From positions 248,001-312,000 of the forward strand of contig NZ_QEES01000005.1 of the NCBI RefSeq assembly GCF_003115775.1: a stretch of 64,000 bases of DNA, given 5' to 3'. The DNA is from Cellulomonas sp. WB94. GTDB lineage: Bacteria > Actinomycetota > Actinomycetes > Actinomycetales > Cellulomonadaceae. Shown in pieces: positions 38,303 to 47,507 of this stretch (position 1 is its first letter; every line of letters begins with the position of its first letter). The position numbers and the translations under genes are program-made. The notes beneath the pieces are model-generated. The model had not been told where the DNA came from. It made no database searches and was given only the letters and a program-made list of their open reading frames with translations.

Positions 38303-40039
38303 ATGCCATCTGCGCCGACGTCTCCGGCCACCCCGTACGCCGTCGTCCGGCAGCTGCTCGCCGACGCCGCTCGCTGCCCCGACTGCACCGCTGCGCTGAC
38401 CCGGAGCACGTGCGACGCGTGCGGCCTCGACCTGTCCGGTGCGCCGGGCCAGCACCTCTGGGACCTGTCCCGGCACGCCGCCGACGCGCTCAGCCGACGC
38501 GACGGGCACCTGCGGGCGATGCGAGCGCAGCAGGCTGACCACGCGGCCGCGGCGTCCCGGGCCACCGCACGTCCCGCGGTCACGGGGACGGTCCGGGGCG
38601 CGCCGACACCGGTGCAGCGGACCGCTGCACCCGCCCCGACAACCATGAGCGGAAGCCTCCCGGCGGCGGCCCACCACCCGGTCGCCGTCCGCGGCCCTGT
38701 CCCCCCGCGGGCCGCCCGACCGCACTGGCGCGTCCAGACCGTGCTGCAGGTTCTCGGCGTCGGCCTCCTCGCCGCCGCGAGCATCGTGTTCCTCGTCTTC
38801 AGCTGGGGCTGGATCGGCCTGACCGGCCGTGCGGTGACGGTCGCGGTCGGCACGGTCGTGGTGTTCGCGCTCGCCGACCGACTGCGGCGGGCGGCTCTGC
38901 GGTCGAGCGCCGAGGCGGTCGGGGCGCTCGGGACGGTCATGCTGCTGCTGGACGCATGGGCGGTGGCCGCGACCGGGCTCGTCACAGTGGCCTCGCCCAG
39001 CGGGTACGCCGCAGCGGCCGCTCTCGTCTGCGCTGCGCTCCTCCTGGTAGGGAGCCGGGTGACGCACCTGCGCGTCGCTCGCGTGGTGGGCACCGCACTC
39101 CTTCCGCTCGCACCGGTCCTCCTCGTCCCCGTCGCGTCCAGCCCGTCGGTGGCGGCCTGGCTCCTCGTCGCCTCGGTCGCGCTGGCGGGTGGGCGCTTCG
39201 CGTTCGACCGCACGACGCCGGCTGTCCCGTCGCCGGCGCCCCGCGCGTGGTTCGAGACGGACGTCCTGACCGGTGCGGCGTGGCTCATGACCGCGGCGGG
39301 CGCGCTGCTCGCCGTCGGTGGCGTCCTGTCGGACGCGAGGGGCGACGGGCCGGTGGCGGTCGGCGCGCTCGGTGCACTCGCGGGACTGGGCGCGCTGCAG
39401 GTCTGGCTCGCCCGCATCGTGCCGAGGACCAGCACCGGTCCGGCCACCGTGACTGCTCGCTCGTGGCGGACGACGGTGGACTCGGCGACGTGGTGGGCCG
39501 CGGCCGCGGGCGCTCTGACGGCGACCGCAGCCGGCGCGGCAGCGGTCGTGGCCTGCGCACGGCTCGACCTCGCTGGCGGCTCCCTTCTCGCCGTCGTGCC
39601 CGGCGCCAGCGCAGCGGTCGTCGCGGTCGTCGCGGCAGCCGGCGCACGCGCGCGTGGAGCCCTGCCGGCTCTCGCCGCAGACCGCCCGTCCGGGCTGCGG
39701 CGACAGGTGACGGTCCGCGTGATCGACGGTGCTGCTGACGGCTCGCTGCTGGTCGGCTTCGCCGTGGGCGCGCCCGCCGTCCTGGTGCTCCCGTTCGCGG
39801 CTGCTCGGGCGGCCATCGAACCCGCCGGCTCGAACCGCGCCGTCCTCGCCGTGGCCTCGGTCGTGGGCGCAGCCGTGGTCGCAGCGCTGCTGGGGCTCGC
39901 GGTTCGCCCGTCGGCGGCCACGAGACCGGCTCGTCGGTGCGCCGTGTGGCTCGGCGCCGCGGTCGCGCTCGGTGCTCCCGCTGCCGCAGGTGCTGTGATC
40001 CCCTCGGGCGGACCGGTACCGTCGCGCTCTATCTCCTGA
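38303..40039 (+). CDS. Giant polytopic membrane protein (SCO7613 C-terminal-domain family), N-terminal part before a frameshift
   Basis: ATG 38303 with GAGGA 7 bases upstream. Begins with a zinc ribbon (Cys25, 28, 37, 40), a 90-residue linker, then many short transmembrane segments starting near residue 145 (VLQVLGVGLLAAASIVFLVF). Hydrophobic coding character runs to about 40000, then the frame ends in a short non-hydrophobic tail and TGA. The following gene continues the same kind of protein in the next frame. One added base near 40000-40012 gives a single 1553-aa protein from 38303 to 42963. Family members are normally one long chain. Function unknown. Confidence 0.75.
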   Translation: MPSAPTSPATPYAVVRQLLADAARCPDCTAALTRSTCDACGLDLSGAPGQHLWDLSRHAADALSRRDGHLRAMRAQQADHAAAASRATARPAVTGTVRGAPTPVQRTAAPAPTTMSGSLPAAAHHPVAVRGPVPPRAARPHWRVQTVLQVLGVGLLAAASIVFLVFSWGWIGLTGRAVTVAVGTVVVFALADRLRRAALRSSAEAVGALGTVMLLLDAWAVAATGLVTVASPSGYAAAAALVCAALLLVGSRVTHLRVARVVGTALLPLAPVLLVPVASSPSVAAWLLVASVALAGGRFAFDRTTPAVPSPAPRAWFETDVLTGAAWLMTAAGALLAVGGVLSDARGDGPVAVGALGALAGLGALQVWLARIVPRTSTGPATVTARSWRTTVDSATWWAAAAGALTATAAGAAAVVACARLDLAGGSLLAVVPGASAAVVAVVAAAGARARGALPALAADRPSGLRRQVTVRVIDGAADGSLLVGFAVGAPAVLVLPFAAARAAIEPAGSNRAVLAVASVVGAAVVAALLGLAVRPSAATRPARRCAVWLGAAVALGAPAAAGAVIPSGGPVPSRSIS

Positions 40040-42963
40040 CCGGCGCGGTCGCCTACGGCGCCGATCGACGACTTCCGGGCACACGACCCGCCAGCAAGCT
40101 TCTCCGTGCGCCGTTGCGTGCGTCGGGTGCACTCGCAGCACCCGGTGCACTCGTTGCCACGCACGGCTCACGCTGGCTCGTGGCTGCGAGCCTCGCCGCG
40201 ATCGCGGCGCTCGCCATCGGCGTACGGCCATGGCTGGTCGGCCGTACCCGGGCACAGGCCGCCGCCGCGGCAGCGGCCGTGGTCACGACCTGGAGCGCCG
40301 TGCTCGTCGGCTTCGCCGCGGCCGGGGTGCGCAGCCCGCTCGGTGCGCTGCTCGCTGCGGGGGCCGGCCTGGTCGTGGTGGCGCCGGCAGCCCTGTCGCC
40401 CGACGCACGGTGGCAACGCCTCGACCGCTGCACGACGCTCGCGACGACGAGCGTGCTGGCCGCCGCCGGTTGGGTAGCCGGACTCGTGGCGTCCGGCCGC
40501 GCCGGTCACCCCCCCGCTCTGGCGCCGTTCCTCGTGCTCGTCGGGGTGCTCGCCTCAGTCGCGATCATCGGGGTGCTCGTCGATGGCGGCGAGCTCCTCG
40601 GGGACCGGGCGCGTCGCGTCGCAGGAGCCCTCTTCGCCCCCGTCCTCACGGGCGCCGTCGTGAGCCTGCACGTCGCACTCGGCGCCCGGGGCGGTCCGGG
40701 GCTGGCTGCCGGCATCGCCGGTATCGGCGCCTCCAGCGTTCTCCTGGCACTCCCGCTGGCCACCACCGGCGCACAGCCTCGCCGCTCGCCGGACGCCGTC
40801 CTGCGGCGTGTCCTGGAGGTGACCGGCTGGCTGACCGAAGGCCTCGCACTCGTCGTCGCCGTCGCCGTCGGGCCGGGCGCCCTCGCGCTGGTGCTGCTCG
40901 TCGGCGCGATCACCGCGGGTGCGTGGTCGCTGCACCCTGACCGCCGCACCGCCCGGTGGGGAGTCCTCGTCCTGGGCGCCGCGGCGTCCTGGGTCCTGCT
41001 CCACGCAGGCGACGTCGGTGTCCCCGAGGCCTACCTCGTGCCCGCCGGCGTCGTCCTGACGGTCGTCGGAGCTCGGCGGCGGCGACTCGGCGCACCGGAC
41101 GACGTTCCGCTGCTCGCCGCGGGCTTGGCACTTGCCCTGGTCCCGACGGCGCTGCTCGACGGCGCCCTCGCGGGCCGGGTCCCTCGCGTCGCCCTGACGC
41201 TCGCCGCCGGTGCGCTGGTCGTCGCGATCGGTCTCCGCCTGCGAGCTGCGACCCCGCCGGACGACGGGACAGCGTCCCGACGGGCCTCGATCGACGCGGT
41301 TCACGTCCTGCTCCTGATCGGCCTGCTCGTGGTCGTGCTCGGGCCGGCGCGGCACGCCCTGAGCGCCGCGATCGCCACGTCCGACGGGTCCGCACCGAAC
41401 CTTGCCGGCTTCGGAGTCGCACGCATCGAGGCATGGTCGGGTGCTGCCGCCCTCGTCGTCGCGACGGCGACGGTCCGACTCACGCGGCTGTGGTGCTGGG
41501 CGGGGTACTCGCCCCGGACCTGGGGCTGGTGGCTCGTCGCAGCGGTCGCCGCCACACCATCGCTCGTCGCGGTCGACGGCACGCCGGCCGGGTTCGTCCG
41601 CTGGACGATCCCCCTGGCGATCGGCGGTGCGCTGGCGGTCCACGGTGCCCGCACCCCGGAGCGGCCAAGCCTCGCACCCGGTCAGCGCACGGCCCGCCGG
41701 GCCGACCGGACGCTGCTCGTGAGCCTCGGCCTCACGCTCGCCGCCGCCGCCGCTCTCGCTGCCGCGGCGCGCAGCCCGTTGCCGCCCGACGTCCCGATCG
41801 CGATCCTTGGCGCTGTCGTGACCGCGGCGGGTGTGGCCCGCTGGCGCCGGTTGGCGGTCGCGGCTCACTCGCCGACAGCCGCCTGGCTGATGACGCCGTG
41901 GCTCACGGCTCCGTGGCCGCTCGCTGGCCCGCTCCTGCTGGCTCCTGCAGCGATCGACCAAGCCGGCATCTGGCGCACCCCGGCTGCCCTCGCGGGGGCG
42001 GCCGTTCTCGTCGCCGTCGGGCTGCGGCTCGCGCCGCCCGCACCCGAGGCAGCCGACGTGGGCCATGACCCCGCCGCGCGGGGCACCACGGACCGAGCCC
42101 GAGACCTGCTCCTCGGGAGCGGCGCGATGCTCGCTGCGGCCGGTCCGGGCGTCCGGGCGACGATCTCCGCCGTCCGCGGCCCCGACCCTGCCCGCATGCT
42201 CGCGGTCGAGTCGTGGTCGCTCCCGGCGGCAGCGCTGATCGGCGTCGCGGTCCTCGCCCTGGTGCGCTCCCGGCCGGACGCCGCACGCTCCCGAGCTGCC
42301 GGTCAGCGCCGCTGGGGGCTGGCCGCGGTGCTGACCGTGGCGGTGGCCCCGAGCCTGCTCGCGGTGGACGGGTCCACGACAGGTCTCCTCCGGGTGGCTG
42401 CGGTGGTGACGACGGGTGCGGCCCTCGCGATCAGCGGGACGCTCAGCGCCGGCGGCGCCCGTCGCGACCTCGGGCTCGCTCTCACGGCGGTGGTCACCGT
42501 CGCATGGACGCTGCGCGACGGACCAGAGCCCGCTGACCTGCCCATCGTGGTCGCCGGCTGCCTGCTGCTCGTCGTGGGCACGCTCGACATGGCCGCGGTG
42601 AGGCTGCGGTCGACCTGGCGCAGGCTCGGGCCCGGGCTCGTCCTCACGCTCGTCGTGCCGCTCACGACCGGCTGGGCCCATCCGACGGCGTGGCGGCTGC
42701 TGCTCGTGCTCGTGGGCGCCGTGGTCGCCGTCCTCGTCGGAGCTGTGCGCCGGTGGCAGGCTCCGTTCGCCGTCGGCAGCGCGGTGCTCATGGCGCTCGC
42801 CCTGGTCCAGCTGTCCCCTGCCTCGGCCGCGGCACTGCGCGTGGTCGAGTGGTGGATGCTGCTCGCGGTCGGCGGGGCGATCCTGCTGGGCCTCGGCCTG
42901 ACGTACGAGCGCAGGCTACGCGAGGCCAAGGAGGCGGTGCGGTTCGTGGCCGGCATGCGCTGA
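39937..42963 (+). CDS. Giant polytopic membrane protein (SCO7613 family), C-terminal part after a frameshift
   Basis: An open frame from GTG 39937, but its first 24 residues are Arg/Cys-rich and overlap the coding frame of the N-terminal part. True coding probably joins at about 40009, with TGTVALYLLTGAVAYGADRR. About 980 residues of repeated hydrophobic segments separated by short Arg-rich loops follow, ending LGLTYERRLREAKEAVRF and GMR. No enzymatic motif seen. Convergent with dop (54 bases). It lies, with its front half, between dop and pup, genes that are usually adjacent. Either a split pseudogene or one gene with a missing base. Confidence 0.7.
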   Translation: MRRVARRRGRARCSRCRRCCDPLGRTGTVALYLLTGAVAYGADRRLPGTRPASKLLRAPLRASGALAAPGALVATHGSRWLVAASLAAIAALAIGVRPWLVGRTRAQAAAAAAAVVTTWSAVLVGFAAAGVRSPLGALLAAGAGLVVVAPAALSPDARWQRLDRCTTLATTSVLAAAGWVAGLVASGRAGHPPALAPFLVLVGVLASVAIIGVLVDGGELLGDRARRVAGALFAPVLTGAVVSLHVALGARGGPGLAAGIAGIGASSVLLALPLATTGAQPRRSPDAVLRRVLEVTGWLTEGLALVVAVAVGPGALALVLLVGAITAGAWSLHPDRRTARWGVLVLGAAASWVLLHAGDVGVPEAYLVPAGVVLTVVGARRRRLGAPDDVPLLAAGLALALVPTALLDGALAGRVPRVALTLAAGALVVAIGLRLRAATPPDDGTASRRASIDAVHVLLLIGLLVVVLGPARHALSAAIATSDGSAPNLAGFGVARIEAWSGAAALVVATATVRLTRLWCWAGYSPRTWGWWLVAAVAATPSLVAVDGTPAGFVRWTIPLAIGGALAVHGARTPERPSLAPGQRTARRADRTLLVSLGLTLAAAAALAAAARSPLPPDVPIAILGAVVTAAGVARWRRLAVAAHSPTAAWLMTPWLTAPWPLAGPLLLAPAAIDQAGIWRTPAALAGAAVLVAVGLRLAPPAPEAADVGHDPAARGTTDRARDLLLGSGAMLAAAGPGVRATISAVRGPDPARMLAVESWSLPAAALIGVAVLALVRSRPDAARSRAAGQRRWGLAAVLTVAVAPSLLAVDGSTTGLLRVAAVVTTGAALAISGTLSAGGARRDLGLALTAVVTVAWTLRDGPEPADLPIVVAGCLLLVVGTLDMAAVRLRSTWRRLGPGLVLTLVVPLTTGWAHPTAWRLLLVLVGAVVAVLVGAVRRWQAPFAVGSAVLMALALVQLSPASAAALRVVEWWMLLAVGGAILLGLGLTYERRLREAKEAVRFVAGMR

Positions 42964-43017
42964 CGGTCGAGACCCTCAGTCGCGCGGTGCCTGACCCTCC
43001 GCGCGCAGCGCCGTCGG

Positions 43018-44625
43018 TCAGGCGCCCAGTGCCGCGAGCAGGCTCGCCGCATCGGGGCTGCGGTCGAGCAGCGCACCCACGTGCTCGCGCGTGCCACGCA
43101 GGGGGTCACGCATCGGCACCCGCTGCAGGGTCGGCGCCCCGGGGACGTCGAAGATCACCGAGTCCCAGCTCGCCGCCGAGATCTGGCCGCCGTAGCGTGC
43201 GATCGCCTCGCCCCGGAAGTACGCGCGCGTGTCGTCCGGCGGGTGCACGACGGCGGCCTCGACGAGCTCGCGCGCGACGAGCAGCTCGACCGCACCCGCC
43301 TCGACGAGCCGGTGGTACAGCCCCCGCTCCGGACGGACGTCGGACCACTGCAGGTCCACGGCCGCGAGCCGGGGGTGGTCCCAGGCCAGGTGGTCGCGCC
43401 GCCGCATCCCCTCGAGGAGCCGCAGCTTCGCGAGCCACTCGACCTCACGGGCACAGCTCGCGGGGTCGTCCGCGAGCCGTTGGAGCACGGAGGCCCAGCG
43501 GTCGAGGACATCGCGGGTCTCGTCGTCCCCGATGCCGCCGGCGTGCTCGAGGGCGGACCTGACCGCATCGAGGTACTCGCCCTGGATCTCGAGCGCCGTG
43601 AGCCGGCGGCCGTCCACGAGCTCGAGGCGCGCGGTCAGCGCGACGTCGCGACTCACGACGTGCACCGCGTCGACGGGGTCACTCAGCGCGAGCCGGTCGA
43701 TCGCCGCGAGGGCGCCTCCCGCGCCGCCCTCCGTGACCGAGCGCTCGATGAGCCACAGGACGAGAGAAGCCGTGCCCAGCTTGAGGTACGTGGCGACCTC
43801 GAGGAGGTTCGCGTCGCCGATGATCACGTGCAGGCGCCGCCAGCGCTCCGGGTCGGCGTGCGGCTCGTCGCGCGTGTTGATGATGGGCCGACGCAGCGTC
43901 GTCTCGAGCCCGATCTCGGCCTCGATGTAGTCCGCGCGCTGCGACAGCTGGAAGCCCGGCAGCTCGCCTCGCTGGCCGAGTCCGACGCGACCAGCACCGG
44001 TGAAGACCTGGCGGGTCACCAGGAACGGGGTCAGGCGCGCGGCCAGGTCGGAGAACGGAACCGAGCGGTCGACGAGGTAGTTCTCGTGCGTGCCGTACGT
44101 CGCGCCCTTGCCGTCGACGTTGTTCTTGTACAGGGCGACGTCGGGCATCGCGAGGGTCGACGCGAGCGCGCGCACCGACGCGAGCATGACGAGCTCCCCG
44201 GCCCGGTCCCAGCGCACCCCGTCGAGCGGCCCGGTGACCTCGGGCGACGAGTACTCGGGATGGGCGTGGTCGACGTACAGCCGTGCACCGTTCGTCAGGA
44301 CGACGTTCGCGGCACCGGGGTCGTCGTACTCCTCGATCCCCGAGCGCGCGAGCAGCTGCGGGCCGTCGCCGGACGGTGCGGGCTTCGACGGGGAGTCGGT
44401 GAGCATCGAGGGGTGCGCGGACGCGCGCTGCAGCCGGAAGCCGCGCGCGTCGTGCAGGGGGTCCTCGTCGTCGTAGTCCCACCGGGCCCGCGACCGCGCG
44501 CTCTCCCGAGCCGTCGCGTGCACGGCCACGACGTGGCTCGACAGGAGCATCGGGTTGGCCCCCGGACGCCCCGGTTGCAGGACCCCGTACTCGGTCTCGA
44601 TCCCCATCACGCGGCGCACGCTCAC
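43018..44625 (-). CDS. dop: Depupylase / Pup deamidase
   Basis: 535 aa, longer than PafA because of the Dop-specific N-terminal loop (DYDDEDPLHDARGFR to about residue 100). Glutamine-synthetase-like core: MGIETEYGV, LYVDHAHPEYSSPE, LYKNNVDGKGATYGTHENY and [16 protein letters not shown]. It converts Pup-Gln to Pup-Glu and removes Pup from substrates. Starts at GTG 44625, six bases after a CCTAGGCT octamer; ATG 44607 is an alternative. It follows arc by 55 bases but has its own leaderless-type promoter. Confidence 0.96.
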   Translation of the reverse strand: MSVRRVMGIETEYGVLQPGRPGANPMLLSSHVVAVHATARESARSRARWDYDDEDPLHDARGFRLQRASAHPSMLTDSPSKPAPSGDGPQLLARSGIEEYDDPGAANVVLTNGARLYVDHAHPEYSSPEVTGPLDGVRWDRAGELVMLASVRALASTLAMPDVALYKNNVDGKGATYGTHENYLVDRSVPFSDLAARLTPFLVTRQVFTGAGRVGLGQRGELPGFQLSQRADYIEAEIGLETTLRRPIINTRDEPHADPERWRRLHVIIGDANLLEVATYLKLGTASLVLWLIERSVTEGGAGGALAAIDRLALSDPVDAVHVVSRDVALTARLELVDGRRLTALEIQGEYLDAVRSALEHAGGIGDDETRDVLDRWASVLQRLADDPASCAREVEWLAKLRLLEGMRRRDHLAWDHPRLAAVDLQWSDVRPERGLYHRLVEAGAVELLVARELVEAAVVHPPDDTRAYFRGEAIARYGGQISAASWDSVIFDVPGAPTLQRVPMRDPLRGTREHVGALLDRSPDAASLLAALGA

Positions 44626-44631
44626 GCCGCC

Positions 44632-44637
44632 AGCCTA
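44632..44637 (-). promoter_or_regulatory. Leaderless-type -10 (TAGGCT) of dop
   Basis: Minus strand CCTAGGCT, then GGCGGC, then the GTG start of dop. No Shine-Dalgarno precedes the GTG, consistent with a leaderless message. Confidence 0.6.
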
Positions 44638-44680
44638 GGCGAGAGGCACGAGGCGGCCTGGGTCGGTCCGCAAGGTGCGG

Positions 44681-46315
44681 CTACAGGTACTGCCCGGTGC
44701 TCGTCACGGTCTCGATCGTCCGCGAGCCGTCCTTGCCCTTCTTGTCCTGGACGATCGTGCGGATGAACACGATGCGCTCGCCCTTCTTGCCCGAGATCCG
44801 CGCCCAGTCGTCCGGGTTGGTCGTGTTCGGCAGGTCCTCGTTCTCCTTGAACTCGTCGACGCAGGCCGTGAGCAGGTGGTCGACGCGGATGCCGCGCTGC
44901 CCGCTCGCGAGGAAGTCCTTGATGGCGGACTTCTTGGCGCGGTCGACGATGTTCTGAACCATCGCCCCCGAGTTGAAGTCCTTGAAGTACAGGACCTCCT
45001 TGTCGCCGCTCGCGTAGGTCACCTCGAGGAAGCGGTTCTCCTCGCTCTCGGTGTACATGCGCTCGACGACTCGGTTGATCATCGCCTCGACCGCCGCGGC
45101 CGCGTCTCCACCGTGCTCGGCGATGTCGTCCGGGTGGATCGGCAGCGACGCGGTGAGGTACTTGCCGAAGATCTCCCGCGCACCCTCGGCATCCGGCCGC
45201 TCGATCTTGATCTTCACGTCGAGGCGGCCCGGGCGCAGGATCGCCGGGTCGATCATGTCCTCACGGTTCGAGGCGCCGATCACGATGACGTTCTCGAGCT
45301 TCTCGACACCGTCGATCTCGCTGAGCAGCTGGGGCACGATCGTCGTCTCCACGTCGCTCGACACCCCGGTGCCGCGCGTCCGGAACAGGGACTCCATCTC
45401 GTCGAAGAACACCACGACCGGGTGCCCCTGCGACGCCTTCTCGCGAGCGCGGGAGAAGATCAGCCGGATGTGCCGCTCGGTCTCGCCGACGTACTTGTTG
45501 AGCAGCTCCGGGCCCTTGACGTTGAGGAAGTAGCTGCGCGCGTCCGCGGCATCCTCGCCGCGGGCCGCGGCGGCGGTCGCAGCGAGCGAGTGCGCGACGG
45601 CCTTGGCGATGAGCGTCTTTCCGCACCCCGGCGGGCCGTACAGCAGCACGCCCTTGGGCGGCTTGAGGCCGTGCTCGCGGAACAGCTCGGGGTGCAGGAA
45701 CGGCAGCTCGACGGCGTCGCGGATCGTCTCGATCTGCGGCCCGAGCCCACCGATGTCCGAGTAGTCGATGTCCGGGACCTCCTCGAGCACGAGGTCCTCG
45801 ACCTCGGACCGCGGGATCCGCTCGAACACGAAGCCGGTCCGCGGCTCGATCGTCAATGCGTCGCCGATCCGCACCGACGCCTCGAGGAGCTGCCCCGAGA
45901 AGCGCACGACGCGTTCCTCGTCGCCGCGCCCGACGACCAGCGCCCGACCCGTGCCGAGCAGCTCCTTGACGGTGACGAGCTCGCCGACCTCCTCGTAGCC
46001 GCCTGCCTCGACGACGGTGAGAGCCTCGTTGAGCATGACCTCCTGGCCGGGGCGCAGGTGGTGCACGTCGAGCGTGGGGCTCGCTCCGACGTGCATCTTG
46101 CGGCCCGCCGAGATGATGTCCACGGTGCCGTCGGCACGTGCCGACAGGAACGTGGCATAGGTGCCCGGTGGCTTCGCGAGCTCGTCCAGCTGACGTTTGA
46201 GCTCGATGATCTGGTCGCGCGCAGCGACGAGCGCCTCGGTGATGCGCTCGTTGCGCGCCGACAGCAGCGCCAGCTCGCGCTGCAGGTCACGGCCTGTCGT
46301 GGACGGGTCAGTCAT
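44681..46315 (-). CDS. arc: AAA ATPase forming ring-shaped complexes, proteasomal ATPase
   Basis: 544 aa (called Mpa in mycobacteria). N-terminal coiled coil (about 10-48) that captures Pup, tandem OB region (50-165), AAA domain with Walker A GPPGCGKT (227-234) and Walker [10 protein letters not shown] (Asp305, Glu306). The C-terminus GQYL ends in the Tyr-Leu needed to dock on and open the PrcA gate. It unfolds pupylated substrates with ATP. ATG 46315 has GGAGG 8 bases upstream; an in-frame ATG 36 bases earlier is less likely. Confidence 0.97.
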   Translation of the reverse strand: MTDPSTTGRDLQRELALLSARNERITEALVAARDQIIELKRQLDELAKPPGTYATFLSARADGTVDIISAGRKMHVGASPTLDVHHLRPGQEVMLNEALTVVEAGGYEEVGELVTVKELLGTGRALVVGRGDEERVVRFSGQLLEASVRIGDALTIEPRTGFVFERIPRSEVEDLVLEEVPDIDYSDIGGLGPQIETIRDAVELPFLHPELFREHGLKPPKGVLLYGPPGCGKTLIAKAVAHSLAATAAAARGEDAADARSYFLNVKGPELLNKYVGETERHIRLIFSRAREKASQGHPVVVFFDEMESLFRTRGTGVSSDVETTIVPQLLSEIDGVEKLENVIVIGASNREDMIDPAILRPGRLDVKIKIERPDAEGAREIFGKYLTASLPIHPDDIAEHGGDAAAAVEAMINRVVERMYTESEENRFLEVTYASGDKEVLYFKDFNSGAMVQNIVDRAKKSAIKDFLASGQRGIRVDHLLTACVDEFKENEDLPNTTNPDDWARISGKKGERIVFIRTIVQDKKGKDGSRTIETVTSTGQYL

Positions 46316-46391
46316 GGCGTGTGCCTCCGTTCCGTGCCGCTCACGGTGCACGCCGGTGTGCGCTGCTCTCGCTCGACCTTAACCAGTCGTG

Positions 46392-47468
46392 TCAATCGAT
46401 CGCGGGAGCCTGGCCGACGTCACGCCGGACGCGCCGGATCTTCTTGTCCGAGATGGCTCGTTCGCCGAGCGCTTCCGCCGACCAGGCGTCGTCGGGAAGC
46501 ACGCGGACGTCGGACGACACGATCGTCGGGTCGACGGCCACGCCCGTGTTGCCCTCGGCATCGGGGTAGGCACCCTTCGCGGGGCGACGACGGCGCTGCG
46601 GGGCGTCGACCCCGTCGGCCAGGCGTCGCGTGGTCAGCAGGAAACCCGTGTGCCCGATCATGCGGTGCTCGGGGCGCACCGCGAGACCCTCGAGGTGCCA
46701 GCCCCGCACGAGGGACTCCCACGCGGACGGCTCGGTGTACCGGCCGTCGGAGCGCAGGTCCTCGGCGAGCCTCGACAGCTGCGTCGTCGTGGCGACGTAG
46801 GCGATGAGCACACCGCCCGGCGACAAGGCGGTCGCGACCGCGTCGAGGTTCTCCCACGGCGCGAGCATGTCGAGGACGACGCGGTCGACCGACCCCGGCT
46901 CGACGGCACCCGGCAGGACGTCGGAGAGGTCACCGACCGACAGCTGCCACGCGGGGTGCGGGCCGCCGAAGAACCCCTCGACGTTGCCGCGGGCGATCGC
47001 GGCGAAGTCCTCGCGCCGCTCGATCGAGTGCAACGAGCCGGCGTCGCCGACCGCGCGGAGCAGGGACATGGTCAGGGCGCCGGAGCCGACGCCGGCCTCG
47101 ACGACCCGCGCACCCGGGTAGATGTCGGCCATCGCGACGATCTGTCCGGCGTCCTTCGGGTAGACGACTGCGGCGCCGCGCGGCATCGACAGGACGAAGT
47201 CGGCGAGCAGCGGACGGACCGCGAGGTACTCGATCCCGGCCGTGTTGCGCACGACCGAGCCTTCGGGTGCGCCGATGAGCTGCTCGTGCGTGAAGTAGCC
47301 CTTGTGGGTGTGGAACGACGCACCGGGCGTGAGCGTGATCGTGTGGAGGCGGCCGCGCGGATCGGTCAGCTGGACCCGGTCCCCCACCCGCAGAGGGCCG
47401 CGGCGCTGCTCCGCCCCCGTGGCGGTCGGGGCTGCGGTGGGCTCGGGTGCGAGGGTGGGGTCGGTCAC
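46392..47468 (-). CDS. trmI: tRNA (adenine-58-N1)-methyltransferase
   Basis: 358 aa. N-terminal beta domain (residues 25-85) and a Rossmann methyltransferase domain with the SAM motif VVEAGVGSGALTMSL and VVLDMLAPWENL. It methylates A58 in the T-loop of tRNAs. The C-terminal 60 residues are a basic extension (DAPQRRRRPAKGAYP). Classic neighbour of the proteasome ATPase gene in actinobacteria. GTG start; TAGACT lies eight bases upstream. It ends 76 bases before arc. Confidence 0.93.
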   Translation of the reverse strand: MTDPTLAPEPTAAPTATGAEQRRGPLRVGDRVQLTDPRGRLHTITLTPGASFHTHKGYFTHEQLIGAPEGSVVRNTAGIEYLAVRPLLADFVLSMPRGAAVVYPKDAGQIVAMADIYPGARVVEAGVGSGALTMSLLRAVGDAGSLHSIERREDFAAIARGNVEGFFGGPHPAWQLSVGDLSDVLPGAVEPGSVDRVVLDMLAPWENLDAVATALSPGGVLIAYVATTTQLSRLAEDLRSDGRYTEPSAWESLVRGWHLEGLAVRPEHRMIGHTGFLLTTRRLADGVDAPQRRRRPAKGAYPDAEGNTGVAVDPTIVSSDVRVLPDDAWSAEALGERAISDKKIRRVRRDVGQAPAID

Positions 47469-47476
47469 GGTCGACC

Positions 47477-47482
47477 AGTCTA
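47477..47482 (-). promoter_or_regulatory. Candidate -10 of trmI
   Basis: Minus strand TAGACT followed by eight bases and the GTG start. A looser relative of the CCTAGGCT-N6 elements; it would give a leader of at most a couple of bases. Confidence 0.35.
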
Positions 47483-47507
47483 GGAGTGCCTGCGAGCTCG
47501 GGCGCGC

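Noticed and set aside
38231-40255. Two long antisense frames opposite the SCO7613-type gene
   Set aside because: Low-complexity Arg/Ser/Thr/Ala translations with no domain; the plus strand carries the zinc ribbon and the membrane segments.
46380-46400. TTGACA on the minus strand as a -35 box for arc
   Set aside because: It overlaps the trmI stop codon and no -10-like hexamer follows at 16-18 bases.
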